DNA of 42,608 nt from Verrucomicrobiota bacterium. GTDB lineage: Bacteria > Verrucomicrobiota > Verrucomicrobiia > Opitutales > JABDGR01. Positions 25,091-33,330 of this stretch are shown here, piece by piece. The stretch covers positions 1-42,608 of the forward strand of contig JABDGR010000006.1 in the NCBI GenBank assembly GCA_013285985.1, written 5' to 3'. The notes beneath the pieces were generated by a model. It was not told the DNA's origin and searched no databases. It was given only the letters and a program-made list of their open reading frames with translations. Numbering within the stretch: position 1 is the stretch's first letter; each line of letters opens with the position of its first letter. A program made the position numbers and the translations under genes.

Positions 25091-25204
25091 GATTGGAGTT
25101 GGCTTGGGGTAAAACCGTCAGGTGATTTTCCACGGGTGCGTGACAAGATCGCAAGTCAATTTCCTGGCTGTCATAACCCGCCCCCCCCCTGAGAAATTTG
25201 CGGC

Positions 25205-25244
25205 TTGATTTGGTTTGATTTACCTTGAATTGGCTTGAATTGGT
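25205..25244. repeat. Four tandem 10-bp repeats upstream of galM
   Basis: TTGATTTGGT, TTGATTTACC, TTGAATTGGC and TTGAATTGGT run without gaps. On the galM strand the consensus is close to RCCAATTCAA. A 10-bp period puts each copy on the same DNA face, as in arrays of regulator half-sites. Confidence 0.6.
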
Positions 25245-25352
25245 GGAGAATCAAAGAGGATGCGGTTGCGGGTTTTGGGTTTCACGCTTACACAGGGCGT
25301 GAAGATTCATACGGGCAGATTAACCGAAAATTGAAAACAGGGCCACGGATGC

Positions 25353-25397
25353 GTTGGCTGCGTTGGGTAGGTTGGCTGGGTTTGATGGGTTGGGTTC
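25353..25397. repeat. Five tandem 9-bp GTTGG-type repeats
   Basis: Units GTTGGCTGC, GTTGGGTAG, GTTGGCTGG, GTTTGATGG and GTTGGGTTC follow one another just after the stop codon of the TPR membrane protein gene. No hairpin is formed. It may be a slipped-strand expansion. Confidence 0.55.
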
Positions 25398-25405
25398 CAT
25401 CAAGG

Positions 25406-27499
25406 CTACTGGCGGCCCTCCGCGATTTGCTGCCGGGCGGCGGCAAGGTTTGCGGCGCACTCCGGGAAATCCGGCTGAAGCATGAGCGCCTGTTCGTATT
25501 CCGCAACCGCCTCCGCATAGCGGCCCAATTTTGACAAAACGAACCCGCGGAGATTGTGAGCCGGGGCGCTGTTCGATTTCGCAGGGGCAAGCTGGATGAA
25601 CGCCGCGAATTCCCTGGCCGCTTCCGCATTTTTGTTGAGATTCGCGTAGAGGATGCCGAGGTGGGCGTGGGCCTCGGCGAAATTCGGGTCCTGCTGGATG
25701 GCGCGCAAGTAATGTTGCTCGGCCAAGTCGAGCTGATTCAGCTGGACGTAGACGTTGCCGAGGGTTGATTCACATTCGGGATAGACCGGCTGAAAATGCA
25801 GCGCCTGCAAAAAACAAGCGACCGCTTGAGCGTTGTTTTGCAACTGATTGTAAATGTAACCCATGTTGTAATAGGCCTGGCTGTTGTGGCCCACGCCGCC
25901 GGCGTAGTTGTAGGCTTTCAGGGCGTCATCATACCGGCGCAAGGCGAGCAGCGCGTTGCCGAGGTTGTAGCTGGCGGTGGCCTGGTCGCTTTGGCTCAGC
26001 AGCTTGGGGAGGGCGCGAACGTAATATTTCGCGGCTTCCTCGTTCTGGCCCAGCGCGCTGAGGGAGTTGCCGAGGTTGACATCGCACTCCGGGTAGTTGG
26101 GCTTGAGGCGTTCGGCAGCCAGGTATTCAGCGACACTTTCGAGTATACGGCCGCTTTCATTAAGCATGATACCGTAATTTGCATGCGTGCGGGCTATGTC
26201 CGGGTTTTTGGTGACGGCATCCAGTGACAGTGTGAAACTGTTGCGGTAATCATTATTGCGTGTGTAAGTCAATGCGCCGAGGGCAACTGCGACCGCGAGG
26301 GCTGCGGGCAACGCGCGCCATTTCCACAGCGTCCACAGGCCAAGGGCCGAAAAGACCGTCATCGAAACCAGTGGCAAGTACATCCGGTGTTCGGCCACCT
26401 GCTCCGTCACGATGGGCAGAATGCTCGAACTTGGAGCGAGAATCACAAAGAACCATGCGCCCAGAAAGCCGAGTTTCGGCTTGCGCCAGAGTAGATATGC
26501 CGTGCCAGCCACGAGCATCATCACGGCAAACATCGCCAGACAATCGCTGTTGGTGAGCGGAAGATCACCCAAGTTGTCGTTGTTGCGGTAATCAATTATC
26601 AAGGGATGCGGCCAGAAGGCTTGCTTCAGATAATTCATAATGGCGGGGAATTGTACCGCCGCATAGTCATACCACTTCAGGTTCACGTTAAAGCCGGCGG
26701 TGTTCCCGCGGTTGCCGGCATGATGGATCAGGAAAGCCATGGGCAGCAGGGCCAGCAGTAAGCTGATATATATCGGCCAGCGCCTTACAAACGGCTCGGC
26801 GAATTTCTCCGACACAAAAATCCAGTCATACAGCAAAATCATCAGTGGCAAGGTGGCGGTGACTTCCTTGGAGAGACCGGCCAGAGCGCAGGCCAGAGTC
26901 GCGAGTATATACCAAAGCCGGGGCTGCGATTGCGTCCCGCGAATAAAACAGTAAAACGTCAGAAGATAGAAAAAGCCCATGAGTGATTCGGCCCGCTGCG
27001 CGAGGTAGGTGACGGACTCGGTTTGCAACGGGTGCACCGTCCACCAGAGCGCGGCCATAAACGCCACAGGCAGTGCGGCAGTACTGAGTTGTGCATGGAG
27101 CTTGGGCAGTTCCAGCGTGCGGCGCACCAAGCCAAAAAACGTCAAACCAGCCAACAAGTGTATGGCGAGGTTGACAAAATGGTAGCCTTCAGGGGCAAAG
27201 GCGTCCGTTTGATGGGATTTCGCCCACTCATAATTGAGGGCGAACGATGCATTGACAAGCGGGCGCCCCATCACGGGTTGCCCTTCATTGGGCGGCTGCA
27301 AAGGAGCGGGAAGGCCCTGGTAAATTCTTTCGAGAACTCCCGAAGACTGGCTGGTCGACGAAGACGGCGCAGCCCAACCATTTTGGATGGTGGTATTTTC
27401 CTTGATGGCAGGCAAATCGTCGAGAACGAAGCCGCCGTGAAAGCTGTTGGCATAAGCGGCGAGGCCGGCGAGGACAATCACCAGCGCGGCGAGAAACAC
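25406..27499 (-). CDS. TMTC-like polytopic membrane protein with C-terminal TPRs
   Basis: 697 residues starting at GTG (27499), which places the first helix at residues 2-16. About ten membrane helices fill residues 1-425. The luminal-type motif F-H-G-G-F-V-L-D-D-L-P-A-I with its acidic pair, R-P-L-V-N-A-S-F-A-L-N-Y and H-P-L-Q-T-E-S-V-T-Y-L-A-Q-R-A-E match the TMTC/PMT-like GT-C glycosyltransferase-like family, in which eukaryotic TMTCs are O-mannosyltransferases. Residues 433-690 form about seven TPRs with recurring Y-P-E-C or F-P-E-C joints. Such proteins are frequent in Verrucomicrobiota and Planctomycetota; their substrates are not known. It is divergent from the spermidine-synthase-like gene. 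Confidence 0.82.
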   Translation of the reverse strand: MFLAALVIVLAGLAAYANSFHGGFVLDDLPAIKENTTIQNGWAAPSSSTSQSSGVLERIYQGLPAPLQPPNEGQPVMGRPLVNASFALNYEWAKSHQTDAFAPEGYHFVNLAIHLLAGLTFFGLVRRTLELPKLHAQLSTAALPVAFMAALWWTVHPLQTESVTYLAQRAESLMGFFYLLTFYCFIRGTQSQPRLWYILATLACALAGLSKEVTATLPLMILLYDWIFVSEKFAEPFVRRWPIYISLLLALLPMAFLIHHAGNRGNTAGFNVNLKWYDYAAVQFPAIMNYLKQAFWPHPLIIDYRNNDNLGDLPLTNSDCLAMFAVMMLVAGTAYLLWRKPKLGFLGAWFFVILAPSSSILPIVTEQVAEHRMYLPLVSMTVFSALGLWTLWKWRALPAALAVAVALGALTYTRNNDYRNSFTLSLDAVTKNPDIARTHANYGIMLNESGRILESVAEYLAAERLKPNYPECDVNLGNSLSALGQNEEAAKYYVRALPKLLSQSDQATASYNLGNALLALRRYDDALKAYNYAGGVGHNSQAYYNMGYIYNQLQNNAQAVACFLQALHFQPVYPECESTLGNVYVQLNQLDLAEQHYLRAIQQDPNFAEAHAHLGILYANLNKNAEAAREFAAFIQLAPAKSNSAPAHNLRGFVLSKLGRYAEAVAEYEQALMLQPDFPECAANLAAARQQIAEGRQ

Positions 27500-27628
27500 A
27501 TGCCTAATCGTGGTATTGGGTGCGGGCGGAATCGGAGGCTCCGTTGGTTGACAACACCTGTTTGCTTAAGCCCCGCGCCTTCACCCCGCAACCCAGAAAA
27601 AGCTATTCCACATTCATGCTTCCGCCTG

Positions 27629-27682
27629 AACCTCCTTGCGGCCAAGGGTTTAATAATTGTCGCTACCTTTTGGCCGGAGGTT
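27629..27682. promoter_or_regulatory. Imperfect inverted repeat in a divergent promoter region
   Basis: AACCTCC (27629-27635) pairs with GGAGGTT (27676-27682), and GGCCAA (27640-27645) with TTGGCC (27670-27675), with a 4-nt bulge on the left arm. The loop contains TTTAATAATTGT, which could be a -10 region. It lies between two divergent genes, so it may serve either. Confidence 0.35.
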
Positions 27683-27764
27683 GGTTGATAGAGGGGTCAA
27701 GATAGGCGCCTTTGCTTTTGTTTTGAGTGATGGGGCCAATTGCGATTCATTCAACCTTTACCCC

Positions 27765-30410
27765 ATGTCCGAAACCCCTTCGACCCACTCCGCGGCATCA
27801 ACGCGTGCGAGCCGTTTTCTGCCCCTGATGCTGCTTTTGTTTGTTGGCAGCGGTTGCGCGGCACTGATTTACGAAATTGTGTGGTATCAGATGCTGCAGC
27901 TTGTCATCGGGCTGACGACGATATCGTTGGGGCTGCTCCTGGGGAGCTTCATGGGCGGAATGTGTATTGGGAGCCTGGCGCTGTCGCGACTCGTGACGCG
28001 CGGCAAACATCCCCTGCGCGTTTATGCGTACCTGGAACTGGGCATCGGGTTGATTGGCGTGCTGGAGCTGTGGCTGGTTCCGGCGGTCGGTGAATTTTAT
28101 ACGGTGCATGCGGGTGGCCACGATTATTGGAACATCATCGCGCGCGGGCTGGTGGGGGCGGTGTGCCTGGTGCCGCCAACGGTGCTGATGGGTGCGACGC
28201 TGCCGGCCATCGCCCGCTATGTGGAGATGACGCCGACGGGAGTTTCCTGGCTGGGGTTTTTCTACGGCGGGAACATTGTGGGCGCGGTGGGCGGCTGTCT
28301 GCTGGCGGGTTTCTATCTTTTGCGCGTGCACGACATGGCTTTTGCGACTTATGTCGCCGCCGCCATCAACGTCACCATCGCCCTGCTGGCCCTGGCGCTG
28401 GCGGAGGCCAGCCCCGCGAGCGCCGGGAAGGAAAAGCCCGCTGAACGCGCGGCAAAAGTGCCCGGGGCGTGGGCGGTGTATGCGAGCATCGGCCTTTCGG
28501 GCCTGACGGCGTTGGGCGCAGAAGTGATTTGGACGCGGCTGGTTTCGCTGCTGCTCGGTGGCACGGTTTATACTTTCTCGATTATTCTCGCGGTGTTTTT
28601 ATTCGGCCTGGGGATTGGCAGCAGCCTCGGCTCGTTTGCGACGCGGGCAAAGTTCTCGCCGCGCGTGGCGCTGGGCATTTGCCAGATGCTGTTGATTGGC
28701 GCGGTGGCATGGACGGCGTTCAATATCTCGCGCTCGATCCCCTACTGGCCCATCAACCCCGATCTGATTGGCGATGTCAAAAACGGTTCCTGGTATGTTT
28801 TCCAACTTGATCTGGCGGTGACGGTGTGGGCGATTCTGCCGGCGGCAATTTTATGGGGTGCGAGTTTTCCGTTGGCGCTGTCGGCAGTGTCCGCACCCAA
28901 CCAGGATCCAGGCAAGCTGGTGGGTGGCGTGTATGCGGCAAACACCGTCGGCGCAATTATTGGCGCGGTTTTCTTCAGCATTGTCTCGGTACCGCTGTGG
29001 GGCACGCAGATTTCGCAGCGTATCCTGATCGGGCTGGCGGCGGTCTCAACTTTTCTGGCACTGGCGCCGCTGTTGTTTGGCAACTTCACCCGCGACGCGA
29101 AAGAGAAGTCTCCGGGCGCGGCGCACGGCTTTGGGATTGCGGGGTTGCTGGTGCTCACGCTGATAGGCGCGCCCATCCTGGGCACGACGGTGATTCCCGG
29201 TTATTGGGGAGCGATTGCCTATGGCCGCCATGTGGCGACGTACAACAACGTGCTGGTGGCAGAACTCACCACGGAAAGCGAAGTACCTCAAGACAGCACC
29301 TCCGGCTTGATCTATTGCCTGTATGCCGGCGAGGGACTGAACGGCACCGTTGCGGTGACGAAGACGGCCGCGGGCGTGCGCAGTTTCCATTCCGCCGGCA
29401 AGGTGCAGGCGTCGAACGACCCGCATGACATGCGGCTGCAACGGATGCTGGGCCATATCTCGGCGCTGACGACGGCGAAGGAGCCGGAGAGCGTGCTGGT
29501 GGTGGCGTGCGGCGCGGGGGTGACCGCCGGTTCGTTCCTGATGCACCCGAGCGTGAAGAAAATCACCATCTGCGACATCGAACCGCTCGTGCCCAAATAC
29601 GTCACGCCGATGTTCTCGAAGGAAAATTACGGCATCACCGACGACATTTTGAACCACAACCCCTCCATCGTCCACACGCCCACGGGTGACAAGATTGTTG
29701 AGGTGATTTACGACGACGGGCGACATTTTATTCGCACGACGAAGGAAAAATTCGACGTCATCACTTCGGATCCAATTGACCCGTGGGTGAAAGGCTGCGC
29801 GGCGCTTAACACTGTAGAGTACTACCAGATGTGCAAGGACCACCTGAACCCCGGCGGGGTGATGAGCCTGTGGATACCTTTCTACGAGAGCAACAACGAG
29901 ACGGCCAAAAGCGTGCTCGGTACGTTCTTCAAGGTGTACCCGAACGGCATTTTGTGGAGCAATGATTACACGGGCGACGGCTACGACGCCGTGCTTTACG
30001 GGCAAGTCGAGCCGACGAAAATTGACCTGGATAAACTGCAGACCCGGCTCGACAGCCCATCGTATGCTGCGGTCAAAGAATCACTGGCGGATGCGGGCTT
30101 TCCGAACATGGCGGATTTGTTTGGCACTTATGCGGGCCGCGCCACCGACTTGCAGAAGTGGCTGGCCGGAGCGGCCATCAATGAAGACCGCAATCTGCGC
30201 CTGCAATATATTGCTGGACTGGCGGTGAACACCTACCACGGCGAAACCATTCTGCGCGGGATTCTCAATTACTATAAATACCCCGAAGATCTGTTCACCG
30301 GGTCGGCGGATAACAAGCTCGCCGTCCGCCAGGCGATTGAGGTGCCGCGGCGTTTGACGGGTAGTGCTTCTAATCTGGCGCCTACGCCGGTGGCGGCGGA
30401 TAATCGCTAA
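27765..30410 (+). CDS. Fused MFS-like membrane protein/spermidine synthase-like protein
   Basis: 881 residues from the ATG at 27765 (M-S-E-T-P-S-T-H-S); an in-frame extension to 27657 is not protein-like. The first 500 residues are hydrophobic with about twelve helices, starting L-L-L-F-V-G-S-G-C-A-A-L-I-Y-E-I-V-W-Y, the usual opening of this fused family. Residues 555-790 form a spermidine-synthase-like Rossmann domain: V-V-A-C-G-A-G-V-T-A-G (S-adenosyl ligand loop), I-C-D-I-E-P, Y-D-D-G-R-H-F-I-R and V-I-T-S-D-P-I-D-P-W. Family members are annotated as spermidine synthases, but true aminopropyl transfer is rarely shown; a methyltransferase-like or transport role is possible. The C-terminal 100 residues are helical, ending in a Pro/Ala tail. 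Confidence 0.85.
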   Translation: MSETPSTHSAASTRASRFLPLMLLLFVGSGCAALIYEIVWYQMLQLVIGLTTISLGLLLGSFMGGMCIGSLALSRLVTRGKHPLRVYAYLELGIGLIGVLELWLVPAVGEFYTVHAGGHDYWNIIARGLVGAVCLVPPTVLMGATLPAIARYVEMTPTGVSWLGFFYGGNIVGAVGGCLLAGFYLLRVHDMAFATYVAAAINVTIALLALALAEASPASAGKEKPAERAAKVPGAWAVYASIGLSGLTALGAEVIWTRLVSLLLGGTVYTFSIILAVFLFGLGIGSSLGSFATRAKFSPRVALGICQMLLIGAVAWTAFNISRSIPYWPINPDLIGDVKNGSWYVFQLDLAVTVWAILPAAILWGASFPLALSAVSAPNQDPGKLVGGVYAANTVGAIIGAVFFSIVSVPLWGTQISQRILIGLAAVSTFLALAPLLFGNFTRDAKEKSPGAAHGFGIAGLLVLTLIGAPILGTTVIPGYWGAIAYGRHVATYNNVLVAELTTESEVPQDSTSGLIYCLYAGEGLNGTVAVTKTAAGVRSFHSAGKVQASNDPHDMRLQRMLGHISALTTAKEPESVLVVACGAGVTAGSFLMHPSVKKITICDIEPLVPKYVTPMFSKENYGITDDILNHNPSIVHTPTGDKIVEVIYDDGRHFIRTTKEKFDVITSDPIDPWVKGCAALNTVEYYQMCKDHLNPGGVMSLWIPFYESNNETAKSVLGTFFKVYPNGILWSNDYTGDGYDAVLYGQVEPTKIDLDKLQTRLDSPSYAAVKESLADAGFPNMADLFGTYAGRATDLQKWLAGAAINEDRNLRLQYIAGLAVNTYHGETILRGILNYYKYPEDLFTGSADNKLAVRQAIEVPRRLTGSASNLAPTPVAADNR

Positions 30411-30654
30411 GCGCTTCTTAATACGGTGGTTTCAGGGTTGGTTCCGAGTAGGATCTCCCTAATTGGTGTTAAAAAGACAAAAACGATTCATTTTCCCACT
30501 GAAGAAGCCAATGGCTAGCTTTCTACTTAAGCGTCTCTAATTCAGTTTCTTAAAGATGATTATTTTGCCCCGAATTGTCCGTGGGTAATGGAATGGGAAT
30601 TGCTTTTGGTAAGGCGTTTAAGTAATTTGTCTTTTCCTATTTTCACAAAGATTC

Positions 30655-30667
30655 GGGCGAAACGCCC
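30655..30667 (+). promoter_or_regulatory. Hairpin just upstream of a start codon
   Basis: GGGCG (30655-30659), AAA loop, CGCCC (30663-30667), ending 4 nt before the ATG at 30672. It occupies the place of a Shine-Dalgarno and could tune translation. Confidence 0.35.
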
Positions 30668-30671
30668 TGCA

Positions 30672-31445
30672 ATGAAAACTCCCGTAAAACTCACCCGCCG
30701 CCAATTTTTGGGTCTGTCCGCCGGCGCGGCCACATTACTCGTTGGGGATTCGGTCTTGATTGAGCCTTCGTCGATCAAGACCCGCTACGTAAAACTCGGC
30801 CAAGGCGAGACGACGCACCGCCTCGTCCAGTTCAGCGACGTCCACCACAAGGGGGACCGAGCACATCTGGAAGACGCCGTGAAGCAAATCAACGCGCTGT
30901 CGCCGGATTTTGTGTGTTTCACGGGTGACCTGGTCGAGCAGGCTGAACACGTGGACGAGGCGCTGACGGTGCTGAAGGGCATCAAGTCGCCACTCTATGG
31001 GGTGCCCGGCAACCACGATTATATTTCCAAGGCCGACTTCAAGATCATCAACGAAGCTTTTGCCGCCACAGGCGGACGCTGGCTATTGAATGAAAACATG
31101 GCGCTCGACCACGGCCAGATCAACCTGATTGGCGCGGTGTGCGACCAGGAACAAATCGTGCAGCCGGTGCCCGGGGCCAAGAACATCGTGCTGATGCACT
31201 ACCCGGTGTTTGTTTCGCACCTCGAAGGGCGGACGTTTGACTTGATGCTCGCCGGGCACTCGCACGGCGGCCAGGTGCGATTGCCGTTCTATGGCGCCAT
31301 CGTATTGCCGGCCGGGGTGGGCCAGTACGAACTCGGCCTGTATGAAACCGCCTCCGGGCCGCTCTACGTCAACCCCGGCCTGGGCTGCCTTTACTTTGAC
31401 ATCCGCTTCAACTGCCGCCCGGAAATCACGGTGTTTGAAGTGTGA
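30672..31445 (+). CDS. Tat-exported metallophosphoesterase
   Basis: 257-residue calcineurin-like phosphoesterase. From the ATG at 30672 the N-terminus is L-T-R-R-Q-F-L-G-L-S-A-G-A-A-T-L-L-V-G, a textbook twin-arginine signal, so the enzyme folds in the cytoplasm with its metals and then crosses the membrane. Metal-site motifs: L-V-Q-F-S-D-V-H-H, V-C-F-T-G-D-L-V-E, V-P-G-N-H-D-Y, V-L-M-H-Y-P and L-A-G-H-S-H-G-G-Q-V-R-L-P, the YkuE-like signature also seen in the cytosolic homologue at 6039-7001. An in-frame upstream ATG at 30588 would hide the signal. Substrate unknown. It is followed by the FecR-domain gene after 66 bp on the same strand. Confidence 0.88.
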   Translation: MKTPVKLTRRQFLGLSAGAATLLVGDSVLIEPSSIKTRYVKLGQGETTHRLVQFSDVHHKGDRAHLEDAVKQINALSPDFVCFTGDLVEQAEHVDEALTVLKGIKSPLYGVPGNHDYISKADFKIINEAFAATGGRWLLNENMALDHGQINLIGAVCDQEQIVQPVPGAKNIVLMHYPVFVSHLEGRTFDLMLAGHSHGGQVRLPFYGAIVLPAGVGQYELGLYETASGPLYVNPGLGCLYFDIRFNCRPEITVFEV

Positions 31446-31492
31446 TTTTTACAGTTTTTTTATCTCGCGGCTTATTCACCCTGAATCCATAA

Positions 31493-31509
31493 TCGCCCGC
31501 AGGGGGCGA
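31493..31509 (+). promoter_or_regulatory. Hairpin covering the FecR-domain gene RBS
   Basis: TCGCCC (31493-31498) pairs with GGGCGA (31504-31509) around GCAGG. It ends 2 nt before the ATG at 31512 and includes the only purine-rich ribosome-binding candidate (AGGGGG), so initiation would need it to open. Confidence 0.4.
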
Positions 31510-31511
31510 CT

Positions 31512-32246
31512 ATGAAATCATGGCGATATATTTCTGTGCTGATTTTGTTTTTGGGGGTTTGTTCTCCAAGTCTTTTTTCGTCCATTACCGAGGTTCCGGC
31601 CAAGACGCCCGCTGCGACATATGCCCAGGGAAAAATTCAAGCGCTTATTGTAGTCGGCGATGTCAGTCTGATTGACAGTACGGGGATCAAGACTTCCCTG
31701 CAAAAGGGCCAGGTTTTCACCGAGGGTGCCACCATTGTCGCCGGCCCCAGTTCGGGCACAACCTTGGTTTTTTCCAATGGCGCGACCATCCGGGTGAAGG
31801 AAAACAATCAAGTCAAAGTGGTCAAGTTCGTCCAAGCCCCGTTCGATGAAAACAATGAAGGAACGTTTCTGCGCCTGAATCGTGACCCGAGCCATTCGGA
31901 AACCGTGCTCGAGGTGCAAAATGGCGCCCTGAAAGGTGAAGTGAAACCATTGAATAAAGCCGCCGGCTCGACCTTCCAAATCGTCACCAAAGACCGGGGG
32001 GCCATGGATGCCGAAGAATATTTCAAGTCATTAGAACCCCCCATCGCGATTTCGCTGACGGCCAATGCCAGCGGGCAGATTACGGGAGCAACCGTCACAG
32101 GCACCGGCGCAAATTCCCCCCAGGCGCAAGCGGCCCTCACGGATTTGTTCAAGGCCATCAATAGCATGCGGGCAGCGCAAAACCTGGCGCCGATCAATCC
32201 CGTGCCGGCCTCGACTAATCCTCTTCCTTCAACTCCCGCCCCATAA
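31512..32246 (+). CDS. FecR-domain exported protein
   Basis: 244 residues. A signal peptide (about 1-24, V-L-I-L-F-L-G-V-C-S-P-S-L-F-S) is followed by a FecR/DUF-type beta domain (35-165): V-V-G-D-V-S-L-I-D, L-Q-K-G-Q-V-F-T-E-G-A-T-I-V-A-G, T-T-L-V-F-S-N-G-A-T-I-R-V-K-E-N and V-Q-N-G-A-L-K-G-E-V. Here it is an isolated periplasmic or surface domain rather than a sigma-factor-coupled sensor: it has no membrane anchor and no sigma factor is nearby. After residue 165 the sequence is less structured, ending in N-P-V-P-A-S-T-N-P-L-P-S-T-P-A-P. Its last 32 bp overlap the end of the convergent gpsA gene. Confidence 0.8.
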   Translation: MKSWRYISVLILFLGVCSPSLFSSITEVPAKTPAATYAQGKIQALIVVGDVSLIDSTGIKTSLQKGQVFTEGATIVAGPSSGTTLVFSNGATIRVKENNQVKVVKFVQAPFDENNEGTFLRLNRDPSHSETVLEVQNGALKGEVKPLNKAAGSTFQIVTKDRGAMDAEEYFKSLEPPIAISLTANASGQITGATVTGTGANSPQAQAALTDLFKAINSMRAAQNLAPINPVPASTNPLPSTPAP

Positions 32247-33216
32247 GGCGCTGGATGGCCTGGCGGGGATCGCGGCCGGCGTAGAGGAGGGCGTGAATTT
32301 CGGAAAGAATGGGCGCCTCGATTTTTTCGCGCCGGCAAAGGGCGGCGAATGCGGCCGTGGCGGCGTGGCCCTCGACCACGGTGTGCCGGTTACTGAGTAA
32401 TTTTTCGGGCGAATTACCCTTGGCAATATCCTCGCCGAAGGTGCGGTTGCGGCTCCACTGGCCGTTGCAGGTGGCCACGAAATCGCCAAAACCGCCGAGG
32501 CCATAAAACGTGGCCGTTTGCCCGCCGAGACGCACGCCGAGCGCGGCCATCTCATGCAGGGCGCGCGTGAGGTAGGCGGCTTTCGCGTTGTCGCCAAGCT
32601 TCATCCCGTCGCACAAACCCGCGCCAATGGCATAGACGTTTTTTAGTGCAGCGGCGGCCTCGACGCCGATGACATCCCGCGAGCGATAGACCCGCAGGGT
32701 CGGGCCGCTCAGCGCCGCCTGCACGCGGCGGGCGCGTTCGTCGCCAGCCTGCGTGGCGAGGACGACCGCGGTGGGCTGCCCGGCGGCGACTTCGGCCGCA
32801 TGCGACGGTCCGGAGAGCACCGCGGTCTCCGCGCCGGGCAGTACTTCGGCGACGACGGCGCAAGGCAGTTTGAAAGTGTCCATTTCCAACCCCTTGCAGA
32901 GGGTGATGAACATGGGCCGGGCCCACGCGGCGTCCATCTGCTTCCGGACAGTCTGGGCCAACTCACGCAAGCCCCGCATCGGGCAGGCGAGCAAAACCAG
33001 GTCGGCCTCCATCAGCACGGGACGAACCTCGAGGCCGATTTGTAAATCAGCCGGCAGCGCAAAGCCCGGGAGGTATTCGCGGTTTTCCCGGAAGGCGGCC
33101 AGCGCCAGCGCGTGGTCGAGCCGCCGGGGCGCCAGAGTGACGACATGGCCCGCGCGATGGCAATGCAAGGCGAGCGCCGTGCCCCACGCACCGGCTCCGA
33201 GAATGGCGACATTCAT
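32215..33216 (-). CDS. gpsA: NAD(P)-dependent glycerol-3-phosphate dehydrogenase
   Basis: 333 residues, normal for GpsA (330-340). It reduces dihydroxyacetone phosphate to sn-glycerol 3-phosphate for phospholipid synthesis in the cytoplasm. The ATG at 33216 puts the Rossmann motif G-A-G-A-W-G-T-A at residues 7-14 as in the family; an upstream frame start at 33252 is rejected. Other landmarks: R-E-N-R-E-Y-L-P-G, C-K-G-L-E, L-S-G-P-S-H-A-A-E-V, catalytic Lys in A-A-L-K-N-V-Y-A-I-G-A-G, Y-G-L-G-G-F-G-D and S-R-N-R-T-F-G. It converges on and overlaps the FecR-domain gene by 32 bp. It is divergent from the GH27 gene. Confidence 0.95.
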   Translation of the reverse strand: MNVAILGAGAWGTALALHCHRAGHVVTLAPRRLDHALALAAFRENREYLPGFALPADLQIGLEVRPVLMEADLVLLACPMRGLRELAQTVRKQMDAAWARPMFITLCKGLEMDTFKLPCAVVAEVLPGAETAVLSGPSHAAEVAAGQPTAVVLATQAGDERARRVQAALSGPTLRVYRSRDVIGVEAAAALKNVYAIGAGLCDGMKLGDNAKAAYLTRALHEMAALGVRLGGQTATFYGLGGFGDFVATCNGQWSRNRTFGEDIAKGNSPEKLLSNRHTVVEGHAATAAFAALCRREKIEAPILSEIHALLYAGRDPRQAIQRLMGRELKEED

Positions 33217-33330
33217 TCGCGCCAGTAAACGCATCCCGCCCCGCCCCGCCAAGCCGTAAACTTGCGCTCCGGGGACGGATGATTTTTATTCCCATTACGG
33301 ATAAAATTCGCGAAACTGAAACCGTTAGCC

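Larger units (their letters stand above)
25091..25405. other. Intergenic region with two short tandem repeat arrays
   Basis: 315 bp between the galM start and the end of the TPR membrane protein gene; no gene is supported. It holds a C9 run (25181-25189), four 10-bp repeats (25205-25244) and five 9-bp repeats (25353-25397). The galM promoter should lie here, but I see no clear -35/-10 pair. Confidence 0.6.

Noticed and set aside
25181-25189. C9 homopolymer considered as a phase-variation switch
   Set aside because: It is about 90 bp before galM and outside any coding frame; promoter-spacing control is possible but there is no -35/-10 pair around it.
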